Assembly: GCA_035578905.1 (NCBI GenBank) | Contig: JAQJVL010000002.1 | Span: 8,742,717-8,806,716 of the forward strand | Origin: Stictocephala bisonia | Taxonomy: Eukaryota > Arthropoda > Insecta > Hemiptera > Membracidae | DNA length: 64,000 bases | Direction: 5' to 3' | Part shown: positions 60,701-64,000 of the stretch, piece by piece | Layout of the letters: the number at the start of each line of letters is the position of its first letter | How positions within the stretch are numbered: position 1 is the first letter of the stretch | Program-made: the position numbers and the translations under genes | The notes under the pieces: generated by a model | Databases searched by the model: none | The model's input: only the letters and a program-made list of their open reading frames with translations | What the model was told of the DNA's origin: nothing

Positions 60701-62665
60701 AAAACAAGAGGAAGCTGAGAATAGTAAATCATCAATGAAATTTCTTACTCATAAATCCCACGGATATCTCTCATTAAACCGATCAAAGAAGATGAAACTT
60801 GTCTGCATTGACTCACTGCCTTCCTAATTAATGAAACAATGAATGAAGTAAGATAGCTATGTTCTAAAACTTCATTATGTATTGATTTTTTAATTCCTTC
60901 TTAATTAACAAAAAAAATTAACGAAGAAAGATAGCTGTTCTAATTCAGATTTATCTATTCCTGCATACCTGGGGGAGGGGGGTTTTTGGGAGCGTTATGC
61001 ACCGTTATGGAGGAGGGTGTGGGGGAGGGGGTTCTAAGCAGCTTTACTAACTATTAAACCTCATCAATTTTATAGTTTTCCCCAAAATAAAACTTTTTTA
61101 AAAAGATTTTTAATTTGGCAATATATTCTATCCCCCCCCCCAAATTAGAAAACAAATGGAACAAAGTCTAAATTATGACTTTATCATAAATCAAAACATG
61201 TATGAAAGTGGATGAAAAAAATTGGAGGGGGGTTGATGACAGCGTTACATAATTTTTCAGAAGGGTTGAGCATTACTGTTACAAGTCTGTTACACAGGAG
61301 GAGGAAGGGGGGTTACAAAAAGCTGATTTTAGCATTATGTAATTTAGGAACGGTCCTGTACAAGTGTTTTCATTTTTCAACACCAGTGGCATTTTTTACA
61401 GAGTATTCTAACATTTTTATCGTACAACAGTCCAAACCCATCAAGCTAAATTTAGTTAGAACTCCCTGGATTTGAATCCGTAACGCTCTGCAAAGAAGAC
61501 AGAGTACTAAATGATCGGCTAGCAAGAGGCCTAAGTTTTCATTTGTTTTTAAACTGTAACCTTCAAGTGAAGATACTTATGAATTGATTTACTTCTACAG
61601 TATAATGATAAGGTCATCATCATCTTCTGCAGTTTCCAGTTATCACCTGGTCTGCCTGGTACAAAACCTCTCCACCTCTTTTTGTCTTCCCATCTTCTCT
61701 CTTCTGTGATGACTTCCCACACTTCCCCTCTCTTCAATACACTCTCCCTCACTCCATCTGTCTCTTGGTTTTCCTCTTGGTGTCTTTCCCTGAATTTCAC
61801 ATTCCAACCATTTCTTTGGGATCCGTTTTTCGTCCATCCTGTTAACATGCCCAAACCATCTCAATCTTCCTCTTTCTATCCTTTCTTGCAGCGGTTCTTC
61901 TCCTAAGTGATAAGGTAACTTTGTCAACAGTAACTGGGTTATGAGTGTTCACGGTAATGCCTCTGCATCATTAGAAGTCCTAATGGAGAGTATCTTATAG
62001 GTCAAACGCTTGGAAAAACCTTCTGCCAGTAGAGTTTTGCGCATTAATGATGAATGGTGTATGGTTAATGGATGTGCCAGCCACTTCCGAAATTTTGATT
62101 CTGCATAGGTTCTTTTACCCAGCGGTTGGTCGTAAAAGGATTTTTTTGCAAAACTATCAAGCATACTTAACTTAACACTAACTAACAAGATAACATTAAC
62201 TTTAAGTTCTTTTTAGCACCTAATATTCTTAATGATGAACATCTTTCAATCACAAATTCTTAGAAAACAAAATGTGTTTAATTTATCTGATAAGCCAACT
62301 TTTTAAAACATTTATTAAATACCAGGTCATAATAGAATTACTCAATTTTTTTAATTTGGCTGTTATAGAACTATGAGGTGCTGAGGTATAAATGGTATCG
62401 TGCCATCAGTGTGGTGTGTCTGTGTGGAGGAGACATTGCCTACGACTGTCTGCGGATAGGAGGCCCTATCATCAGCTGGGCCGCTCACATCTCAGGGGCC
62501 GTCGCAGGTCTGCTCCTCGGTTTCACCTTGTTTACATCATATGACGACTACTCATCTTTATCCATGTCATTACTAAGATATGCATCAATTATTTTATTTT
62601 TAATATTACTAGTGTTCTCAATTTTGTACATATATACACATAAAAATAAAGCGATTTTACATTAA
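39620..62665 (+). CDS. Rhomboid-family intramembrane serine protease, four exons
   Basis: Exons 39471(coding from 39620)-39739, 59654-59876, 60428-60528 and 62369-62665; GT-AG introns, phases 0, 1 and 0. The product is about 246 residues if translation starts at 39620. Rhomboids cut transmembrane proteins inside the membrane; the Drosophila members of this group release EGF-like growth factors. Seen here: a first membrane segment ([20 protein letters not shown]), the L1 loop LWR motif, [14 protein letters not shown] (oxyanion-side His/Asn in TM2), GASAGVYAL with the catalytic Ser in TM4, and [16 protein letters not shown] with the catalytic His in TM6. A seventh hydrophobic segment ([17 protein letters not shown]) follows, so the layout is 6+1 as in animal secretory-pathway rhomboids, not the mitochondrial PARL class. 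The usual GASG is GASA. The N-terminus is short and has no EF-hand; further 5' exons may exist. The exact paralogue (rho, ru, stet-like) cannot be decided. Confidence 0.88.
39740..42880. other. Rhomboid intron 1, 5' part: no gene recognised
   Basis: Very AT-rich. Frames at 39946-40143 and 40145-40369 are low-complexity Phe/Leu/Tyr-rich and look accidental. A hairpin CCGTGCGAAGCACGG lies near 41817-41831, as in the 3' ends of some elements. Repeated ACAAGGTTAGT words occur near 42520-42555. Confidence 0.35.
43054..43330 (-). mobile_element. SINE family A, 5'-truncated
   Basis: Minus-strand copy of the tail and middle (GGCGCCGATCGTAAAGATAT, CTTTACGTGGAATCCGAACC, ATTTTCAGCTAACTGAAAGC). The head is missing, as expected for truncated retroposition. 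Confidence 0.7.
43593..43786 (+). CDS. Unidentified exon-like open segment, plus strand
   Basis: GC-rich open segment in AT-rich intron, following an AG and ending in TAG (43784-43786). It reads [40 protein letters not shown] and [20 protein letters not shown]. Composition is protein-like and not transposon-like. There is no in-frame ATG upstream before a stop, so it would have to be a 3' terminal exon. It might be an orphan exon carried by a transposon, a nested gene, or chance. No function is recognised. Confidence 0.25.
44200..44475 (+). repeat. Dispersed repeat copy 2
   Basis: Matches 38690-38940 and 59276-59575: TAGCGAGTGGCAGTTGTAAA, AATGTACATCTTTATACATC, TATGTTTATCCTTGAGGATT, ACTGGGGAAATAACTACTCG. 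Followed by a long T-run at 44477-44503. Confidence 0.6.
44504..45163. other. Intronic, nothing recognised
   Basis: T-rich stretch with low-complexity Phe/Leu frames (44608-44892, 44762-45016) that look accidental. Confidence 0.35.
45164..45265 (+). mobile_element. SINE family A head, truncated at 3'
   Basis: GTAGGCACTGGTGGCGCAGT, CCCAGCTACTTGGGGACAAA and AATAGGTTCTATGCTTGGTC, then an abrupt change into the 45265-45485 repeat. Confidence 0.7.
45265..45485 (+). repeat. Partial copy of the 53791-54119 element
   Basis: Matches 53872-54119 over most of its length: CACAAACTGGTAAAT, ATTGACTTACC, GTTCTTGGAAAGCGATAAG, AAGGAATACCACAGTGGACG and the end GTGAATTAACGGAA. The left part is missing, and it abuts a SINE head. 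Confidence 0.7.
45845..45905 (+). repeat. Decayed units of the dispersed 36-bp minisatellite
   Basis: AACCACCCGCCCATTCGAAG, GTGGTACTAACCCACTCACA and CATACACATACA match the 49425-49735 unit with more changes. Confidence 0.5.
45906..47140. other. Intronic, little recognised
   Basis: Short GTTAGGTTAGGTCAGC (46870-46885) resembles the TTAGG motif. A GC-richer patch at 46000-46135 is unexplained. No gene supported. Confidence 0.3.
47146..47620 (-). repeat. Inverted partner of 38953-39418
   Basis: Reverse-complement copy of the repeat next to rhomboid exon 1, about 8 kb away. Both carry a CA/GT-rich patch (CACACAGACACACATAC here). Ends near GTTCTAAAGAATTGGCGC and TTAGATTAACTTGTAAA. Confidence 0.75.
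47880..48038 (-). CDS. Unidentified 52-codon open frame, minus strand
   Basis: The ATG at 48038 opens [20 protein letters not shown] and [20 protein letters not shown], ending QVDRGSER and TGA (47880-47882). Charged, helix-like and balanced, unlike the chance frames around it. The spacing of Leu, Asp, His and Lys is faintly like the N-terminal segment of P-type Na/K-ATPase alpha chains, but too weak to claim. It may be a fragment of an element's protein, an exon of a nested gene, or a small ORF. Confidence 0.25.
   Translation of the reverse strand: MSIDIDKLQYDLEYETHKVEVHEQTPLERLIKRRKKLVADSKQKQVDRGSER
48243..48520 (-). mobile_element. SINE family B with tRNA-like head
   Basis: On the minus strand the head has a perfect A box TAGCTTAGTTGG (48495-48506) and a B box CAGTTCGATCCCA (48451-48464), spaced as in a tRNA. 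The body continues with CATTTGTCATTGGGCGATTA, TAACAATGACTACA and the tail ATATCTTGACGATCGGCGTC, ending in an AATAAATAAA-type run. The middle and tail match SINE family A; the head does not. Confidence 0.75.
48720..49110 (+). mobile_element. Divergent SINE family A-like copy
   Basis: AGTATTGTAATCCAGCTACT, GGCGTGGAAAGTCCACGCTG, GTTGCCCTGGCTAATGGTCT and ATTAATAAATTGGCC follow the order of family A with many substitutions. It ends in ATGATAAATAAACAATAAG. Confidence 0.55.
49425..49735 (+). repeat. 36-bp minisatellite array, about 8.5 units
   Basis: Unit of 36 bp including GACCCACCCACCCATACACG and TACAGTGGTATT. Because 36 is a multiple of three and the unit lacks stops, frames are open on both strands (for example [12 protein letters not shown] repeats every 12 residues). 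Matching small arrays occur at 700, 23475 and 45845, so the unit is dispersed. Confidence 0.92.
49989..50105 (+). CDS. Exon-like segment running into an LTR
   Basis: After a TTTCTTTTCTAG acceptor-like site, one frame is open: [32 protein letters not shown], then VTGPPN and TGA at 50103-50105. The last ten or so codons lie inside the presumed LTR that starts at 50084. GC-rich against its surroundings. It could be a host exon cut by the LTR, the end of a retroelement polyprotein, or chance. Not identified. Confidence 0.22.
   Translation: MREQSVALKEAFSGGDRRRSLRAPRRVFPPEYVTGPPN
50084..51135 (+). mobile_element. Long terminal repeat of an LTR retrotransposon
   Basis: 1052 bp from TGTAACGGGTCCACC to GGCGGAACGTTACA, with inverted TGTAACG/CGTTACA ends. 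It is directly followed, after GAT, by a primer-binding-site-like TGGCGCCGACCACGTGGGAC (51139-51158). Only one LTR is present in the window, so the boundaries rest on termini and PBS position. Confidence 0.55.
51139..51158 (+). other. Primer-binding site of the LTR element
   Basis: TGGCGCC start and ACGTGGGAC end, three bases after the LTR; the TGGCGCC... form is common for retroelement PBSs. The matching tRNA is not determined. Confidence 0.5.
51311..51949 (+). pseudogene. Truncated gag-like coiled-coil protein of the LTR element
   Basis: A 212-codon frame starting [18 protein letters not shown], 175 bases past the LTR. It is Asn/Lys/Glu-rich with heptad-like repeats ([55 protein letters not shown]), so strongly coiled-coil, as in N-terminal Gag regions of insect LTR elements. 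No zinc knuckle, protease or polymerase follows. The last eight codons come from an inverted 32-base copy of the LTR end (51929-51960), so the real protein was longer. Position after LTR and PBS is the main reason for the call. Confidence 0.5.
51929..51960 (-). repeat. Inverted copy of the last 32 bases of the LTR
   Basis: TGTAACGTTCCGCC...GGTCGTTACA is the exact reverse complement of 51104-51135. With the LTR end it brackets the PBS and gag relic as a 32-bp inverted pair. Confidence 0.85.
52017..52073. other. Perfect 20-bp hairpin
   Basis: AAGATTCTAATATGGTAGGC (52017-52036) and its exact complement (52054-52073) around a 17-base loop. It may be the end of an element or a small foldback; an upstream copy of CCATCCTAAGAT occurs at 51973. 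Confidence 0.8.
52765..53040. repeat. Dispersed repeat, partner of 17030-17360
   Basis: Shares GGATCATAAGTCGATATTAT, ATGACATTTAAAGTTTCACT, TAGAACAGTTCTGACATAT and GAGAAGCGAAACGGCCCCT-type words with the earlier copy. Frames here of about 75 codons are probably accidental. Confidence 0.5.
53041..53780. other. Intronic, nothing recognised
   Basis: AT-rich with a modest GC rise near 53500-53760. No open frame with a family motif and no RNA gene seen. Confidence 0.3.
53791..54119. mobile_element. 329-bp element with inverted ends
   Basis: Left end CTTTTCCGTTAATTCACGAC and right end its complement (GTGAATTAACGGAAAAG), about 27 bp paired with two or three changes. A partial second copy is at 45265-45485. 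A TTAGG-like tract lies inside at 53834-53868. No coding capacity. Confidence 0.7.
54120..55330. other. Intronic, nothing recognised
   Basis: AT-rich DNA without supported genes or repeats. Confidence 0.3.
55341..56235 (+). repeat. 32-bp minisatellite turning into a 94-bp higher-order array
   Basis: Units of about 32 bp built on GTTGTTGTGAATGACGAGTG and TTGTAAGGTATC, with many length variants. From about 55898 three-unit blocks recur: CGAATTAATGTTGCA is found at 55901, 55995 and 56089, exactly 94 bp apart. No coding. Confidence 0.9.
56500..56740 (+). mobile_element. SINE family A, 5'-truncated
   Basis: GTGGACATCACTAGAGAAGG, ATTCCACGTAAAGCTGTAGG and TATTGGGCTATTAAGAAATG match the middle of family A. 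The head and end of the tail are missing. Confidence 0.7.
57140..57605 (+). mobile_element. SINE family A, full length
   Basis: AGTCGGCAATGGTGGCCCAC, CTGTAACCCAGCTACATGGG, a complete middle with CGTGGTTCGGATTCCACGTA, and the tail CGGCGTCTCATATGTAAG ending AATAAATT. One of the best preserved copies. Confidence 0.8.
57900..58240 (-). pseudogene. LINE C-terminal remnant
   Basis: Minus strand: [39 protein letters not shown] and [20 protein letters not shown], then RPRDR. This is the R.RWFGHV.RM...LP...E....G.RPRGRPR signature of LINE C-termini, with the usual Trp replaced. Same family as 61600-61930; both lie in rhomboid introns in the same orientation. Confidence 0.7.
58915..59165 (-). mobile_element. 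SINE family B copy
   Basis: TTCTTAAGACACCGATTGTC, TATGGATTTCGAATGAATG, CCTAATGACAAATGAACAGC and a decayed tRNA-like head (TTAGCTTAATAAAATGGGCT) match 48243-48520. Confidence 0.65.
59276..59575 (+). repeat. Dispersed repeat copy 3, just before rhomboid exon 2
   Basis: GGTAGCGGCTTGTCTAGTAG, GTGTAGTAATACCTACTATG and AGAAATAACTACGAGACACA match copies at 38690 and 44200 (the first word also at 37806). It ends about 80 bases before the exon 2 acceptor. Confidence 0.6.
59654..59876 (+). CDS. Rhomboid exon 2: TM1 end, L1 loop, TM2 and TM3 start
   Basis: The acceptor TTTCAG ends at 59653 and the donor GTAAAA starts at 59877, leaving one base of a Gly codon. It encodes [19 protein letters not shown], then [19 protein letters not shown] with the family's WR and HxxxxHxxxN elements, [18 protein letters not shown], and [11 protein letters not shown] at the start of TM3. 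It matches the YRPDRRLQVWRFFSYM-type segment of insect rhomboids. It is separated from exon 1 by about 19.9 kb of repeat-filled intron. Confidence 0.88.
59877..60427. other. Rhomboid intron 2
   Basis: 551-bp GT-AG intron. A GCACGCTTTGCGTGCC hairpin at 60060-60075 resembles Helitron-type 3' ends. Nothing else recognised. Confidence 0.6.
60428..60528 (+). CDS. Rhomboid exon 3: TM3-TM4 with the catalytic serine
   Basis: The acceptor CTGCAG ends at 60427 and the donor GTGAGT starts at 60529. Two bases complete the split Gly codon, then [20 protein letters not shown] and [13 protein letters not shown]. The Ser of GASAGVY is the expected nucleophile. The residue after it is Ala where most animal rhomboids have Gly. 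GC-rich against its flanks. It ends in phase 0. Confidence 0.88.
60529..61440. other. Rhomboid intron 3, 5' part
   Basis: AT-rich with G-runs near 60970-61035 and a C-run at 61132-61140, plus repeated GGAGGGGGGTT words. An 87-codon frame at 61212-61475 crosses these and the tRNA-like relic, so it is not credible. Confidence 0.4.
61449..61525 (-). pseudogene. tRNA-like relic, anticodon TTC
   Basis: Minus strand: stem TCTGT/GCAGA around CTTCTTT, and B box GGATTCAAATCCAGGGAG, closely matching 30733-30803. The A box is decayed. Pseudogene or SINE head. Confidence 0.45.
61600..61930 (-). pseudogene. LINE C-terminal remnant
   Basis: Minus strand: [40 protein letters not shown] and [10 protein letters not shown], then a shift into another frame ([20 protein letters not shown]). 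The [12 protein letters not shown] motif is a hallmark of LINE RT C-termini. A frameshift near 61700 kills it. Confidence 0.75.
62369..62665 (+). CDS. Rhomboid last exon: TM5, catalytic-His TM6, TM7 and stop
   Basis: The acceptor TGTTATAG ends at 62368; phase 0. It reads [30 protein letters not shown], then [20 protein letters not shown] carrying the catalytic His, and a final hydrophobic helix after [17 protein letters not shown]. It stops with TAA at 62663-62665. GC falls sharply after the TM6 region, where the last 40 codons use AT-rich synonyms. An AATAAA inside the coding end is unlikely to be the polyA signal. Confidence 0.87.
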   Translation, partial: NYEVLRYKWYRAISVVCLCGGDIAYDCLRIGGPIISWAAHISGAVAGLLLGFTLFTSYDDYSSLSMSLLRYASIILFLILLVFSILYIYTHKNKAILH

Positions 62666-63530
62666 TGAAAATATTATCTGTTAAATCCTCTCTTTGATAA
62701 CTTGTTTTAAAGCTTTAAATTACATTCCAGCCTTGTAATTAAAAAATACCTCAGGTCTTTTTTGAGGTCTATATGTCAAGAGCCTTATAATATCTGAAGG
62801 AATATTGAGCAGACTCGATATTTTCAAATGAGTTTTCACTGTGGCTGCACTTTTTTCTTAGCTCATGCGTGATTGCCTGTGTATATGTATTACAAATCTA
62901 TTATGTGTGTTAATATTTTATTAAAATTTTAAGAATATAGTGAAAAAGGTTTAGTAAAGTAAAACTTTAAAAAAACGTAGTTAATTAATTATTTGTATAT
63001 AAATGACATATATACAAATATTTAGTTGAAATTTGTACAATAATTCTTGGCTGACAGAGTATATTAATAATGTATTAAAAAAAGTTCATAGCTAGAGTTT
63101 AATATAAATGAGACATTATGTACTTTTGTACAATTTGTGTACAATTTGTACAATTTTGTTCAATTGTCTGAATTGAAGTCTTCAGTTCAACTGATTATTT
63201 TAAGACGACCCTTTCCGAAACTGTCAAGCCACTACTGGAAAGGCGACAACCCACAAAGTTTTGTACATTAGGATATGAAAGTAGGGTCTTTGATTTATTT
63301 TTAAATATAAATTAACTGTCACCGTTTGGTTTAGATATTTATTATTAATGATCAAATTCCAAATTGTTTTTTATCATAAGTATAACTAATTGAAAAAATG
63401 TTTAAATAATACAAGTTTTTCTGTAATAACTAAAACTAATAGTTCATATGCTAATGAAGTGAATTGGATGTAATTTTGTTACAAGTATGAAGAATAATTG
63501 ATTTAAAGATTTTATTATAATAGAAGATAT
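62666..63530. other. Rhomboid 3' flank / probable 3' UTR
   Basis: AT-rich sequence after the stop without recognisable coding. Part near 63200-63255 resembles 16870-16935, an old dispersed repeat. The next clear AATAAA is at 63572, inside a palindromic repeat, so the transcript end is not fixed by the sequence. Confidence 0.4.
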
Positions 63531-63690
63531 ATGTTAGGTCTCAGCAAATCTACTAACACAGTACATAAGAAAATAAATATCCAGTTGAAACCATGTCAAT
63601 GCTCACCTAAAGAAAGTGCCAGTGGCACTGAAAATGTGTGTTTGTCTGTATTTGTTTTCTTATGTTTTGTGTTGGTAGAATCTTCTCAGG
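63530..63690. repeat. Palindromic repeat related to the 977-1267 foldback
   Basis: GTTAGGTCTCAGCAAATC, CACCTAAAGAAAGTGCCAGT and GGCACTGAAAATGTG match the foldback near 1 kb. Outer parts AACACAGTACATAAGAAAAT and its rough complement at 63650-63680 pair. Confidence 0.55.
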
Positions 63691-64000
63691 CAAAATCAAA
63701 GCACTGAAAAGGTGGCGCTGGGTAGGTAGGGACAGTGGAGGAGAGAGAGGGATGGAAAACATGTTGTGTGTGTGTGTATGTTAGTGAGGCAGAATCTTTC
63801 CTACTCTTAGTGACAGTTGTGTGAAATTTATAACCTTGGATTGCTCAACTGGATTTCCTTGGAGTGCTCAACTGGGATCTGGAAGAACACACTTAACTAA
63901 GGCAGAGTGTAATATTATTTCTGTGTCATTTATGTCCAGTACTTGAGTAGGAATTATATAAATCTAAGATACTGTCAAATCAGAATGGTTGTTTTGTTTT

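Noticed and set aside
1..64000. A new multi-gene defence or biosynthetic system
   Set aside because: Only two unrelated host genes are recognisable; the rest is repeats and transposon debris.

Overview
This is a window of nuclear DNA from an AT-rich, transposon-laden animal genome, almost certainly an insect. The evidence is two spliced eukaryotic genes with GT-AG introns, introns up to about 20 kb, short TTAGG-like tracts (the common insect telomere unit), and relics of piggyBac, mariner, Harbinger, hAT-like, Helitron, LINE, LTR and SINE elements. A hemipteran is my guess from general character only; nothing here proves the order.

Gene 1 (plus strand, 1917-15592, 5' part outside the window) is the C-terminal half of tRNA-dihydrouridine synthase 1-like (DUS1L): five exons ending in a Cys-rich segment and a stop, then a polyadenylation signal. 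Gene 2 (plus strand, 39471/39620-62665) is a rhomboid-family intramembrane serine protease: four exons whose splice phases agree, with the WR, HxxxxHxxxN, GxSx and AH(x)SG motifs and seven predicted membrane segments. Its first intron is about 19.9 kb. The two genes have unrelated roles and nothing suggests that they act together.

Layout: 1-15.8 kb, DUS1L exons among repeats (foldback inside a SINE at 1 kb, piggyBac-like element at 2.3-3.2 kb, GC-rich block at 3.4 kb, SINE at 4.8 kb, broken mariner at 6-7 kb, Harbinger-like element at 11.7-13.5 kb, inverted-repeat element at 14.8-15.1 kb). 15.8-39.4 kb, intergenic: hAT-like element, a second piggyBac-like element, 52-bp satellite, LINE tails, tRNA-like relics, a 0.5-kb near-perfect foldback at 31.6 kb, Helitron-like element at 33.0 kb, and a 28-bp minisatellite with 168-bp higher-order structure at 34.4-35.4 kb. 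39.7-59.7 kb, rhomboid intron 1: SINEs, a partial LTR retrotransposon, a 36-bp minisatellite family, a 32/94-bp minisatellite, and three short exon-like open segments I cannot name. 59.7-64 kb, the rest of rhomboid and its 3' flank.

I found no operon, CRISPR array, phage, or clearly new multi-gene system. The most distinctive features are the higher-order minisatellites with open reading frames, the long foldback, the modular SINE families with a shared tail, and the dispersed 36-bp unit. Almost all other short open frames look like chance or repeat-derived.
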